From RGIG4608 sp045643885 (GTDB taxonomy: Bacteria; Bacillota; Clostridia; Oscillospirales; CAG-272), in contig JAZRFY010000009.1 of assembly GCA_045643885.1 (NCBI GenBank), positions 1-25,130 of the forward strand: a stretch of DNA of 25,130 bases, given 5' to 3'. The notes under the pieces are model-generated. The model saw only the letters and a list, made by a program, of their open reading frames with translations. It had not been told where the DNA came from and searched no databases. Both the position numbers and the translations under genes were made by a program. Below are positions 4,837-12,825 of the stretch, in pieces; the stretch's first letter is position 1, and every line of letters begins with the position of its first letter.

Positions 4837-6216
4837 ATGATTCATCAGTATAAGCTTGGCGACTATAATGTGGTGCTTGATGTTTGTTCAGGCTCCGTTC
4901 ATGTTGTTGATGAAGTCGCTTATGATATAATTGCACAGTTTGAAGGCAACGAAAAGGATGCCGTTATCGATAGTATTGAGAAAAAATATGCACCAAATCC
5001 CGAGGTAACACGCGAGGATATTTGTGAGTGTTATGCTCAGATTGAGGAGCTTAGAGATGCAGGAAAGCTCTTTACTCCCGATAATTTTGAGCCCATCGCA
5101 GGTAAGCTCAAGGAAAAGACCTCGGGCGTTGTTAAGGCACTTTGCTTCCACGTTGCTCACACCTGCAATCTTAACTGTTCATATTGCTTTGCCTCCCAGG
5201 GCAAATATCACGGTGATAGAGCCGTGATGAGCTATGAGGTGGGCAAGCAGGCGCTTGATTTCTTGGTTGAAAATTCAGGCACACGCCGTAATCTTGAGGT
5301 TGACTTCTTTGGTGGAGAGCCCTTGATGAATTTCCAGGTGGTTAAGGATCTCGTTGCATACGCACGCTCCATCGAGAAGGAGAAGGGAAAGAATTTTCGT
5401 TTCACTCTCACCACAAACGGAGTGCTTGTTGACGAGGACGTTATAGATTTTGCTAATAAGGAATGCGCAAACGTTGTTTTGAGCCTTGACGGAAGAAAAG
5501 AGGTTCACGACCGATATCGCGTTGATTTTGCAGGTCAGGGAAGCTGGGAAAAGATTGTTCCTAAGTTCCAAAGATTTGTAGAAGCACGCGGTGACAAGGA
5601 TTACTATATGCGTGGAACGTTTACGCATGCCAACCCCGACTTTTTGAACGATATCAAGCAAATGCTTGATCTTGGCTTTAACGAGCTTAGCATGGAGCCC
5701 GTTGTTTGTGCAAAGGATGATCCTTCAAGACTTACTGAAGAGGATCTTCAGATAGTTATGCAGCAGTATGAGGATCTTGCCTTCCTTATGCTCGAAAGAG
5801 ACAAGGCAGGAAAGCCCTTTACGTTCTATCACTATATGATAGACCTTACAGGTGGTCCTTGCATCTACAAGAGAATTTCGGGCTGTGGAAGTGGCACGGA
5901 ATACATGGCTGTTACTCCTTGGGGTGACCTTTACCCCTGCCATCAGTTCGTTGGTGAGGAAAGATTCAAGCTCGGTGACATCTGGAACGGTGTTACAAAC
6001 ACAGAGATTCAAAATGAATTTGCTTCTTGCAACGTATATGCTCATAAGGAGTGCAAGGATTGTTGGGCAAGACTTTATTGCTCCGGTGGATGTGCTGCAA
6101 ACGCTTATCATGCGACAGGTAGCGTAACAGGAGTTTACGAGGACGGATGCAGACTCTTTAAAAAGCGTATGGAATGTGCTATTATGGTAGCAGTTGCAAG
6201 AGCACTTGGCGAATAA
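4837..6216 (+). CDS. scfB: Radical SAM SCIFF maturase (thioether-forming, SPASM domain)
   Basis: This 459-aa protein has AAGGAG (4827-4832) before the ATG. Residues 1-90 match the peptide-recognition (RRE-type) region expected at the start of such maturases. The radical SAM cluster motif CNLNCSYC gives Cys110, Cys114 and Cys117, followed by FFGGEP (157-162) and LTTNG (191-195). The C-terminal SPASM/twitch region has the cysteines needed for auxiliary Fe-S clusters: 342, 350, 368, 398, 406, 409, 415, 419, 438 and 447, including CKDCWARLYCSGGC. It uses SAM to abstract hydrogen from the precursor and join a Cys sulfur to a partner residue. The substrate gene is directly upstream, across a terminator hairpin. 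No key residue of the enzyme is missing. Characterised relatives are CteB and Tte1186. Confidence 0.95.
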   Translation: MIHQYKLGDYNVVLDVCSGSVHVVDEVAYDIIAQFEGNEKDAVIDSIEKKYAPNPEVTREDICECYAQIEELRDAGKLFTPDNFEPIAGKLKEKTSGVVKALCFHVAHTCNLNCSYCFASQGKYHGDRAVMSYEVGKQALDFLVENSGTRRNLEVDFFGGEPLMNFQVVKDLVAYARSIEKEKGKNFRFTLTTNGVLVDEDVIDFANKECANVVLSLDGRKEVHDRYRVDFAGQGSWEKIVPKFQRFVEARGDKDYYMRGTFTHANPDFLNDIKQMLDLGFNELSMEPVVCAKDDPSRLTEEDLQIVMQQYEDLAFLMLERDKAGKPFTFYHYMIDLTGGPCIYKRISGCGSGTEYMAVTPWGDLYPCHQFVGEERFKLGDIWNGVTNTEIQNEFASCNVYAHKECKDCWARLYCSGGCAANAYHATGSVTGVYEDGCRLFKKRMECAIMVAVARALGE

Positions 6217-6218
6217 AT

Positions 6219-7553
6219 ATGAACACACCTATTTGTGATTTTATTAAAAAATACGGTGATTCACAAAAGCTTCGTTTACATATGCCCGGTCACAAGGGAG
6301 CGTCATTTCTTGGAATGGAGAGCCTTGACATAACCGAGATACAAGGCGCGGACAGTCTTTATGAGGCTGACGGCATCATTGCTTTGAGTGAATCGAATGC
6401 AAGCAAGCTTTTTGGCTCAAAAACGTATTATTCTACCGAAGGCTCTTCTCAATGCATAAGAGCCATGGTATATCTTGCAATGCTCGATGCTAAGGCAAGC
6501 GGAAAAAAGCCGAGGATTGCTGCAGGCAGAAATGCACACAAGACATTTCACAGTGCTATTGCATTGCTTGATATTGACCTTGAGTGGATATACCCAAGCA
6601 ATATAGAAAGCTATCTTTCCTGCTCACTTGATGCTAAGGATATAGAGAGCTTTTTAGAAAACACGGATGAAAAGCCGACGGCAATTTATCTTACAAGTCC
6701 CGACTATCTTGGAAAGACTTGCGATATTGCAGGAATTTCAAGAGTTTGCAAGGAAAACAAAATATTGCTCTTAGTGGACAATGCTCACGGAGCATATTTG
6801 AGATTTTTGGAAAAATCAAAGCATCCGATCGATCTTGGAGCAGATATTTGTTGCGATTCTGCACATAAGACCTTGCCTGTTTTGACAGGTGGTGCATACC
6901 TTCACGTATCCGATGAGATGCATAAGGCACACGCGACCAAGATAAAGGATGCACTTGCACTTTTTGGCTCAACAAGCCCTTCATATTTGATTTTGCAGTC
7001 CTTGGATGCAGCTAACGTTTATCTTGAGAATCATAGAGAAAGACTTTGCTCATTTATAGAAAAGGTAGATGCATTGAAGGATAAATTGACCGATGGTGGA
7101 TACATTCTTTACGCTGATGAGGCAATGAAAATAACAATCGAGTCAAAGCCTTATGGATATAGGGGTTATGAATTGGCAGAGCAACTTTCAGAAAACGGAA
7201 TCGTTTGTGAATTTGCCGATGCGGATTTTGTTGTTTTGATGCTCACACCCGAAAATGTGGATGATTTGACAAGGGTTGAAAAGATTTTGCTTTCTATTGA
7301 AAAGAAGGATGCGATCTTGGAAAAATCACCAAGCTTTAATAATAAGTCTAAATTGGTGATGAGTATAAGAGAAGCAGTTTTCTCTTTATCCGAAAAAATC
7401 CCTGTTGATGAATGTGAGGGAAGAATCGCAGCCATGTCAAGTATAGGTTGCCCTCCTGCAGTGCCCGTTGTGGTAAGTGGAGAGCTGATTGACAAGGATG
7501 CAATTGCTTGCATGAAATACTACGGTATAAATGAATGTAACGTAATCAAATAA
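6219..7553 (+). CDS. PLP-dependent Orn/Lys/Arg decarboxylase family protein
   Basis: This 444-aa fold-type I PLP enzyme of the ornithine/lysine/arginine decarboxylase family resembles B. subtilis SpeA/YaaO. Visible motifs are HMPGHKG (21-27), the VDNAHGAY segment with Asp187 and His190 for cofactor binding, and SAHKTLP with Lys217 as the PLP Schiff-base lysine. The small C-terminal domain is present, so the enzyme looks intact, though slightly short. The start is 2 nt after the maturase stop and no Shine-Dalgarno is visible, which suggests coupled translation. Substrate cannot be assigned; by family it would decarboxylate a basic amino acid toward polyamines. Whether it belongs to the peptide pathway or is only co-transcribed is unknown. 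Confidence 0.87.
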   Translation: MNTPICDFIKKYGDSQKLRLHMPGHKGASFLGMESLDITEIQGADSLYEADGIIALSESNASKLFGSKTYYSTEGSSQCIRAMVYLAMLDAKASGKKPRIAAGRNAHKTFHSAIALLDIDLEWIYPSNIESYLSCSLDAKDIESFLENTDEKPTAIYLTSPDYLGKTCDIAGISRVCKENKILLLVDNAHGAYLRFLEKSKHPIDLGADICCDSAHKTLPVLTGGAYLHVSDEMHKAHATKIKDALALFGSTSPSYLILQSLDAANVYLENHRERLCSFIEKVDALKDKLTDGGYILYADEAMKITIESKPYGYRGYELAEQLSENGIVCEFADADFVVLMLTPENVDDLTRVEKILLSIEKKDAILEKSPSFNNKSKLVMSIREAVFSLSEKIPVDECEGRIAAMSSIGCPPAVPVVVSGELIDKDAIACMKYYGINECNVIK

Positions 7554-7583
7554 AAAAACACTCGTTTTTAACGAGTGTTTTTT
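7553..7583. terminator. Bidirectional terminator between convergent genes
   Basis: Inverted repeat AACACTCGTT (7557-7566) and AACGAGTGTT (7570-7579), A-rich on the left and T-rich on the right, so it works on both strands. It serves the decarboxylase gene (plus) and the DHHW gene (minus). Confidence 0.88.
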
Positions 7584-7584
7584 G

Positions 7585-8706
7585 TTATCTTATTGAGATG
7601 TTTGCTGAAGCCAACGTGTCAAGTCCAAAGAGGAAGAGTACACGATCTATATCGTTTTCAAGGATGTATTCTTCAATTGAACCGGTATAGTATCTTGGAT
7701 CGATAAGCTCAAGATTAAAATGCTCTAAGAGATAGGGAACAAGTGAGTGAGAAAAGCTATCCTTTACCAAAAGGAGAGTTTCTTTATCGTTGTTTTCCGC
7801 ATCGGTTATTTTAACGTGCGCATTGTTTCCTGAAAGGAACACACTGTATTTATCCTTTTTCAAAAGGTAATCGGTGTCATAGATTCCATCAAAGCTGTGG
7901 TCGATATCAACGATTGTTGTGGTATATCTGTTCTCATCAATTTTGGGAGCATATATGGAATCGGACGATGCAAAGAAGAATCCCGATTTTGAATAGCTTG
8001 TGCCATAGAATTCATCCGACAAAAGCTCGAGTGTGAAGCTATTCTTTGATAAGGGGGCATAGTCGAGAAGGGAAATAAGTGACGTATACGCGTAATACGC
8101 ACCCTCCTCTGTCCAATGGTGGTCAGTCTTATAAAAGATCTCTTTTCCTGTTAACTGCCAGGATTTTAATTCCTCTGTAAGATTATAATGCTTGTCACCG
8201 ACAAGCTCCCAAACGTAAGAATTTCTTTCATCGGAATAATAGGGAGAGAATTTATCCTGGAGAATATCCACCTTTCTTGGAATAAGGGCAGATACTGTGC
8301 TTATTTCATTTTCTTCAAGAGTAGCCATAAGCTTTTCTATTCTTGAGAGATTTCTCGTAAGATAGGAATAATTATCCTCGGTATAGGAATAGGTTTCGAT
8401 AAGATAACCGTCCTTGCCAAGAAGGACCCCGTTATTTTCATTCTTGCCCATTGCAAGCTCAATGCTTGCCTTAAGTCTTATCATTATCGTTCTAAGACTT
8501 ATTTGGTCGGAAAAATAATCGTGGAGCTGACGGGTATACGTTCCGTCCATCAGCTTTTCAACAGTAAAGCGAGGCGCCGCCTGAAGGGAACGGTTTTCGT
8601 CCTCGGAAAAGCTTGAGTCGGGAGTGAAGATATATGAAAGGGAAAAGAATGCGATGATGCATGAAAGCACAACGAGTAATATTATGTTTGGAATATTCTT
8701 TTTCAT
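7585..8706 (-). CDS. DHHW-family membrane-anchored protein, SGNH/AlgX-like
   Basis: This 373-aa protein starts at 8706 with AAAGGAG (8712-8718) upstream. An N-terminal hydrophobic helix (about residues 8-26, no lipobox) anchors it or exports it. The extracytoplasmic part contains TDHHW (194-198), the signature of the DHHW family, and a later VKDSFSHSLVPYL segment. Together these match the Asp/His and Ser blocks of AlgJ/AlgX-type SGNH-like O-acetyltransferases that modify exopolysaccharide. A role in acetylating or handling a cell-surface polymer is therefore plausible but inferred. The gene has its own promoter and shares a bidirectional terminator with its convergent neighbour. Confidence 0.85.
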   Translation of the reverse strand: MKKNIPNIILLVVLSCIIAFFSLSYIFTPDSSFSEDENRSLQAAPRFTVEKLMDGTYTRQLHDYFSDQISLRTIMIRLKASIELAMGKNENNGVLLGKDGYLIETYSYTEDNYSYLTRNLSRIEKLMATLEENEISTVSALIPRKVDILQDKFSPYYSDERNSYVWELVGDKHYNLTEELKSWQLTGKEIFYKTDHHWTEEGAYYAYTSLISLLDYAPLSKNSFTLELLSDEFYGTSYSKSGFFFASSDSIYAPKIDENRYTTTIVDIDHSFDGIYDTDYLLKKDKYSVFLSGNNAHVKITDAENNDKETLLLVKDSFSHSLVPYLLEHFNLELIDPRYYTGSIEEYILENDIDRVLFLFGLDTLASANISIR

Positions 8707-8743
8707 TTTTTCTCCTTTCACAAATTAATTGATTACAATATGT

Positions 8744-8772
8744 ATTATATCAAAAAATCAAGGATTTTTCAA
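8744..8772 (-). promoter_or_regulatory. Promoter of the DHHW gene
   Basis: Minus strand -35 TTGAAA (8767-8772), 17-bp spacer, -10 TATAAT (8744-8749). The -35 box lies in the loop and adjoining stem of the previous gene's terminator. Confidence 0.8.
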
Positions 8773-8785
8773 TCCTTGATTTTTA
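8752..8785 (-). terminator. Terminator of the VanY-like gene
   Basis: Inverted repeat AATCAAGGATT (8756-8766) and AATCCTTGATT (8771-8781), 4-nt loop, then T residues on the minus strand. It overlaps the promoter of the next gene. Confidence 0.85.
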
Positions 8786-8794
8786 TTTTCAATA

Positions 8795-9799
8795 TTATTT
8801 TTTCACACTTACGATGAAACCATTCGCGTTATCACCGGAAATTGTATAGGTGGAATTTTTGGGAACGGGAACACTTGTGGGATTGCCGTTGTGACGGATG
8901 TAGTACACAAGATAAGTACCGTCAGCAGTTTCTACTGAGATAGCCTTGTTAACGGAGCTGTGTTGGCTGCGAAGAAGCTCGATATATTCTTCAAAGCAAA
9001 TGTTGTTTTGATAGATATATGTGGCATGCTCTACACCAACGTAACGAAGGTGAACTCTCTTTGAGCTGTCAAATCCGGTGTGATTCTTGCAAGCGTCGGG
9101 ATAACGAATGATGAATCCGTATTTATGAGCGTTCTCATAAATCCAAAGGAAATTCTTTTTGAGAATCTCCTCAGTGATTACTGTTGAGGGATCGTATGTT
9201 TTGAGTGTGAGTGTTGTGCCAAGACCGTGGTCAACAAAGCTTGCACTGATATTGGCAATATCGTCCGGATATTCAGTATATGTTTCTATTGTATATCCAC
9301 CCCAGGCAACAACGAGGTTACTTGCGCTGTTCTGATTTGCACTTGACATATCCAATGTCTGGCAATAATCGAGAATCATATGGTTAAATGCATTGCATGT
9401 GTTAACCTCAAGGGCTATATCGTCAGCTGTGAGTGAGTATGTAAGCTTTCCGTTCAATTCAACTAATGAAACGTTTGCTGCATTGTTTCTGAATGCATAG
9501 AGGTTAATCATATTGCTGAAATCGTTGGGAATCTCATAGGGGTTATTGGAATCGATATGAAGAAGATTTCCTTTATAAAGATCTCCTGCGTCCTTGGGAA
9601 CGTAAGTGAGGTCCTGATTTAACGTAGAGGGAGTCTTTTCGGGAAGCTGACTTACTATCTTACCAATAATAAGTGTTGCAAAGGCGGCAAGTATGAGTGC
9701 CACGACAACAAAAATTGCAACCACCACCTTGCGACGGGATTCGTTTGCGCTATTATCTACTGAAGTAAAAGCTCTTGTTCTTTGATCGTTATGGCTCAT
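8795..9799 (-). CDS. VanY-like (D-Ala-D-Ala carboxypeptidase fold) membrane protein, probably inactive
   Basis: This 334-aa protein starts at 9799 with AAAGGAA (9805-9811) 5 nt upstream. A short polar N-terminus is followed by one membrane helix (about 24-46); the rest is predicted outside the cell. The C-terminal half resembles the VanY/DacB metallopeptidase domain: ENAHKYGFIIRYP and RYVGVEHATYIY are close to the family blocks. The zinc and catalytic residues are not all kept. In the SxHxxGxAxD block His191 and Gly194 remain but the Asp ligand is Thr198. In the ExxH block His250 remains but the Glu is Lys247 and the Trp is Val. A binding or regulatory role for peptidoglycan peptides is more likely than hydrolysis. 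It follows pnp on the same strand, with a hairpin between and no clear promoter. Confidence 0.72.
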   Translation of the reverse strand: MSHNDQRTRAFTSVDNSANESRRKVVVAIFVVVALILAAFATLIIGKIVSQLPEKTPSTLNQDLTYVPKDAGDLYKGNLLHIDSNNPYEIPNDFSNMINLYAFRNNAANVSLVELNGKLTYSLTADDIALEVNTCNAFNHMILDYCQTLDMSSANQNSASNLVVAWGGYTIETYTEYPDDIANISASFVDHGLGTTLTLKTYDPSTVITEEILKKNFLWIYENAHKYGFIIRYPDACKNHTGFDSSKRVHLRYVGVEHATYIYQNNICFEEYIELLRSQHSSVNKAISVETADGTYLVYYIRHNGNPTSVPVPKNSTYTISGDNANGFIVSVKK

Positions 9800-9824
9800 A
9801 TTGGTTCCTTTCTGCATAATATAT

Positions 9825-9854
9825 TTTTCCTTGGGGTGTTTGCCCCAAGGAAAA
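9825..9854 (-). other. Strong hairpin between pnp and the VanY-like gene, without T tract
   Basis: Perfect 12-bp inverted repeat TTTTCCTTGGGG (9825-9836) and its complement (9843-9854) with a 6-nt loop. On either strand the bases after the stem are A-rich, not T-rich, so it is not a standard intrinsic terminator. It may protect the pnp 3' end or act in the leader of the next gene. Confidence 0.6.
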
Positions 9855-9896
9855 TAAAGATTGCTTTAATTAATTCGGATAAATTAAAATTTAGTA

Positions 9897-12011
9897 TTAA
9901 AGTGCGTCCTTGATAGAGAAGTTCATTCTACCCTTAGCGTCAACGCCCATGTACTTAACCTTAACAGTATCACCCAACTTAAGAACGTCCTCAACCTTGT
10001 CGATTCTTTCCTTGGCGATCTTGGAGATGTGTACAAGGCCTTCCTTTCCGGGAACGTATTCAACGAACGCGCCGAACTCCTTGATACCTGTTACTGTACC
10101 TGTGTAAACCGCACCAACCTCGGGCTCGAATACGATGGCGTCGATGCAAGCCTTAGCAGCTGCTGCACTCTCGCCGTTTACTGCTGCGATTCTGATTGTA
10201 CCGTCATCCTCGATGTCGATCTTTGCGCCTGTGCCAGCAACGATCTTCTGGATTACGGAGCCGCCCTTACCGATAACTTCACGAATCTTATCGGGATCGA
10301 TCTTCATTGTTGTCATCTTGGGAGCGTATTTTGAAACCTCTGCACGAGGCTCTGCAATAGCCTTAAGGATTACTTCGTCGATGATGTAATCACGGCCGAT
10401 GTGTGTCTGCTCGAAAGCCTTCTTGATGATTTCGGGTGTAAGACCGTCAATCTTAAGGTCCATCTGGATGGATGTGATACCCTTGTGAGTACCGGCTACC
10501 TTAAAGTCCATATCGCCGTAGAAGTCTTCAAGGCCCTGAATGTCGAGCATTGTGTCCCAAGAACCGTCTTCAGCTGTGATAAGACCGCAAGAGATACCTG
10601 CAACGGGAGCCTTGATCGGAACACCTGCATCCATAAGGGCAAGTGTAGAGCCACAAACGGAGCCCTGAGATGTAGAACCGTTAGAGGATACTACGTCAGA
10701 AACAAGACGGATAGCATAGGGGAATTCCTCGGGAGAGGGAAGAACGGGAACAAGAGATCTTTCGGCAAGTGCACCGTGACCGATTTCACGACGTCCGGGA
10801 GAACGTGCGGGCTTAGCTTCACCTGTAGAGAAGCCGGGCATGTTGTAGTGGTGCATGTATCTCTTTTCCTTGTCGTTGTCAAGACCGTCAAGGAGCTGAG
10901 CCTCACTGAGTGTACCAAGTGTAGCTACTGTAAGAACCTGTGTCTGACCACGAGTGAAGAGACCTGAACCGTGAGCTCTGGGAAGGATACCTACCTCAGA
11001 ACCGAGAGGTCTGATTTCGTCCATACGACGGCCGTCAACACGCTTCTTGTCAACGAGCAACCAACGACGAACGATCTTCTTCTGAATCTTGTATACAAGC
11101 TCCTCCATCATTGTGGGGAGTTCGGGATATTCTTCTGTGAAGTTTGCAAGGATAGCTTCCTTAATGGGGAACATCTTTGCATCTCTTACTGTCTTATCAT
11201 CTGTGTCAAGAGCTTCCATAACGTCCTTTTCGCAGAACGCAAAGATCTTGTCAAACATATCGTGATCAAGCTCGCAAGAGGGATATTCAAACTTTGTTTT
11301 ACCGATTTCGTCAACGATTGCGTTGATGAATTCGAGAACGCCCTGATTTTCCTTGTGAGCAAGCATAATTGCTTCGAACATAAGGTCATCTTCAACCTCG
11401 TTAGCGCCTGCCTCGATCATTACAACCTTCTTGTCAGAGGATGCAACTGTAAGCTCAAGGTCGGAAACTGCTCTCTGCGCTTCGTTAGGATTAACAACGA
11501 GCTTGCCGTCTACAAGACCCATGAATACTCCGGAGATAGGACCGTTCCAGGGGATATCGGAGATGGAAAGAGCGATTGATGCACCGATCATTGCTGTAAT
11601 CTCTGGTGAGCAATCGGGATCGTAGGACATAACTGTAAGAGAAAGAGCTACGTCGTTACGAAGATCCTTGGGGAAGAGGGGACGGATGGGACGGTCGATA
11701 ACACGGCTTGTAAGGATTGCCTTTTCAGAAGGTCTGCCTTCACGGCGAAGGTACCCGCCGGGGATCTTACCTGCTGCATACATTCTCTCGTCAAAGTCAA
11801 CGGAGAGGGGAAGGAAATCGATGCCGTCACGGGGCTTTTCGGATGCTGTTGCACAGCAAAGGATTGCTGTATCGCCATATCTGATAAGGCAAGAACCGTT
11901 TGCAAGACCTGCAAGCTTGCCTGTCTCAACTACAAGGGGTCTGCCAGCGAGTGTGTAATGGAATGTCTTAAAGTTTTTAAATACCATAGGTGAGCTGATT
12001 GAATTACTCAT
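9897..12011 (-). CDS. pnp: Polyribonucleotide nucleotidyltransferase (PNPase)
   Basis: This 704-aa protein starts at 12011 (MSNSISSP) with GGAGGAAA just upstream. It is a 3'-5' phosphorolytic exoribonuclease that acts in mRNA decay as a trimer. Domains run in the normal order: first RNase PH-like domain (with GGYLRREGRPSE), a helical linker, the second RNase PH domain (FTRGQTQVLT, SPGRREIGHGALAERSL, SNGSTSQGSVCGSTLALMDAG), a KH domain with the GKGG loop, and an S1 domain (GTVTGIKEFGAFVEY ... GLVHIS) at the C-terminus. Length and motifs are typical and complete. It lies downstream of rpsO on the same strand, a very widespread pairing. A long hairpin in its leader (12064-12114) suggests post-transcriptional control. 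Confidence 0.98.
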   Translation of the reverse strand: MSNSISSPMVFKNFKTFHYTLAGRPLVVETGKLAGLANGSCLIRYGDTAILCCATASEKPRDGIDFLPLSVDFDERMYAAGKIPGGYLRREGRPSEKAILTSRVIDRPIRPLFPKDLRNDVALSLTVMSYDPDCSPEITAMIGASIALSISDIPWNGPISGVFMGLVDGKLVVNPNEAQRAVSDLELTVASSDKKVVMIEAGANEVEDDLMFEAIMLAHKENQGVLEFINAIVDEIGKTKFEYPSCELDHDMFDKIFAFCEKDVMEALDTDDKTVRDAKMFPIKEAILANFTEEYPELPTMMEELVYKIQKKIVRRWLLVDKKRVDGRRMDEIRPLGSEVGILPRAHGSGLFTRGQTQVLTVATLGTLSEAQLLDGLDNDKEKRYMHHYNMPGFSTGEAKPARSPGRREIGHGALAERSLVPVLPSPEEFPYAIRLVSDVVSSNGSTSQGSVCGSTLALMDAGVPIKAPVAGISCGLITAEDGSWDTMLDIQGLEDFYGDMDFKVAGTHKGITSIQMDLKIDGLTPEIIKKAFEQTHIGRDYIIDEVILKAIAEPRAEVSKYAPKMTTMKIDPDKIREVIGKGGSVIQKIVAGTGAKIDIEDDGTIRIAAVNGESAAAAKACIDAIVFEPEVGAVYTGTVTGIKEFGAFVEYVPGKEGLVHISKIAKERIDKVEDVLKLGDTVKVKYMGVDAKGRMNFSIKDAL

Positions 12012-12063
12012 TTTATTTTCCTCCATAAAAATTTTAAAGTTCTGTATATTTATTCTTACGGGG

Positions 12064-12114
12064 TTTAGCACTTAATTACACCCTCAAATTTTGGGGACAT
12101 AATTAACTGCTAAA
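12064..12114 (-). promoter_or_regulatory. Long leader hairpin upstream of pnp
   Basis: Arms 12064-12078 and 12100-12114 pair over 15 positions with one mismatch (TTTAGCA/TGCTAAA and TTAATTA/TAATTAA), and a short CCC/GGG pairing is possible inside the loop. It sits between the rpsO terminator and the pnp ribosome binding site, about 53 nt before the ATG. The form resembles the RNase III-processed pnp leader hairpin of E. coli. Confidence 0.65.
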
Positions 12115-12144
12115 ACGACCGCAAGATGTTCGACTGATTTTGTT

Positions 12145-12196
12145 AAAAAACAAACAAAGGGAGTGAGGAGTCGGCAAAAACCCACTCTCCCACTCC
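12145..12196 (-). terminator. Terminator after rpsO
   Basis: On the minus strand GGAGTG...GGAG pairs with CTCC...CACTCC (arms 12187-12196 and 12160-12170, one bulge), followed by a T-rich tract including TTTTTT. The loop is large. Some readthrough into pnp is likely, as no strong pnp promoter was found. Confidence 0.7.
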
Positions 12197-12206
12197 GTAT
12201 TTGCTC

Positions 12207-12470
12207 TTATTTTCTGATGCCAAGCTTCTTGATGATAGCTCTGTATCTTTCGATATCAACTCTCTGGAGATAGCCAAGAAGGTTTCTTCTGTGACCTACC
12301 ATTTTAAGAAGACCGCGACGGCTGTGGTGGTCGTTGTGGTTGTTCTTAAGATGCTCGTTGAGGCTGTTGATTCTGTGTGTGAGAATAGCAATCTGCACTT
12401 CAGGAGAACCTGTGTCACCTTCGTGTGTAGCGTATTCAACAATGATAGCCTGCTTTTCGTTCTTCAACAT
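12207..12470 (-). CDS. rpsO: 30S ribosomal protein S15
   Basis: This 87-aa S15 starts MLKNEKQAIIVEY at 12470, with AAAGGTG (12479-12485) 8 nt upstream; an in-frame ATG 18 nt further up is less well placed. Family landmarks are all present: THEGDTGSPEVQIA, LTHRINSLNEHLK, DHHSRRGLLKMVGHRRNLL and the RYRAIIKKLGIRK end. S15 binds 16S rRNA early in small-subunit assembly. It is the first gene of the rpsO-pnp unit on the minus strand. Its leader can pair with its own Shine-Dalgarno region, consistent with autoregulation. Confidence 0.98.
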   Translation of the reverse strand: MLKNEKQAIIVEYATHEGDTGSPEVQIAILTHRINSLNEHLKNNHNDHHSRRGLLKMVGHRRNLLGYLQRVDIERYRAIIKKLGIRK

Positions 12471-12475
12471 GATAT

Positions 12476-12528
12476 TTTCACCTTTCATAAATTTATTTAA
12501 CGAGGAGCACAGTAGTCGGCGGGTGAAA
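12476..12528 (-). promoter_or_regulatory. rpsO leader: possible Shine-Dalgarno-sequestering pairing
   Basis: Leader TTTCACC (minus strand, 12528-12522) is a perfect 7-nt complement of GGTGAAA (12482-12476), which contains part of the ribosome binding site. The same leader bases could instead form a small GTG/CAC hairpin. S15 controls its own translation in several bacteria through varied structures. Confidence 0.4.
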
Positions 12529-12584
12529 CACGGCTATTGCCATCTTATTTTCCCGAAAACCGAGCTTGTCGTCATACGAAACCT

Positions 12585-12613
12585 ATTTTAGCACATAAAA
12601 TTACTTTTGTAAA
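12585..12613 (-). promoter_or_regulatory. Promoter of rpsO
   Basis: Minus strand -35 TTTACA (12608-12613), 17-bp spacer, -10 TAAAAT (12585-12590), giving a leader of roughly 110 nt. Confidence 0.75.
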
Positions 12614-12738
12614 TAGTTTTTTGAAAAATTCTTCAAATATTTTTGTTTATTTTCTATTAATTATATATTTTGCATTTGTTAAAAAGGAACAAAAAACCAA
12701 AAATGCCATTCCTTGTGGCAAAATATCGAAATTAATTA

Positions 12739-12767
12739 TTGAAATTGGCTCTTATGTATGATATAAT
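12739..12767 (+). promoter_or_regulatory. Promoter of ftsK/spoIIIE
   Basis: -35 TTGAAA (12739-12744), 17-bp spacer, -10 TATAAT (12762-12767). Confidence 0.82.
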
Positions 12768-12825
12768 AATTATGTATGTATATAAAATTAATCTCTTTAC
12801 ATAAATTTTTCTTTAAGGAAGTGAT

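Larger units (their letters stand above)
12471..12825. other. Divergent intergenic region rpsO / ftsK
   Basis: No gene is seen. It holds the rpsO leader and promoter (minus, 12585-12613) and the ftsK promoter (plus, 12739-12767). The AT-rich part at 12614-12738 shows nothing else I can support. Confidence 0.75.

Noticed and set aside
10401..11579. Long open frames opposite pnp (188 and 202 codons)
   Set aside because: They lie antisense to a fully conserved pnp and are rich in Cys, Leu and Val as expected from codon-bias shadows; they lack ribosome binding sites and recognisable domains.
12614..12738. Possible small hairpin TGCCA/TGGCA in the rpsO-ftsK gap
   Set aside because: The stem is only 5 bp with no T tract or consistent position; chance is likely.
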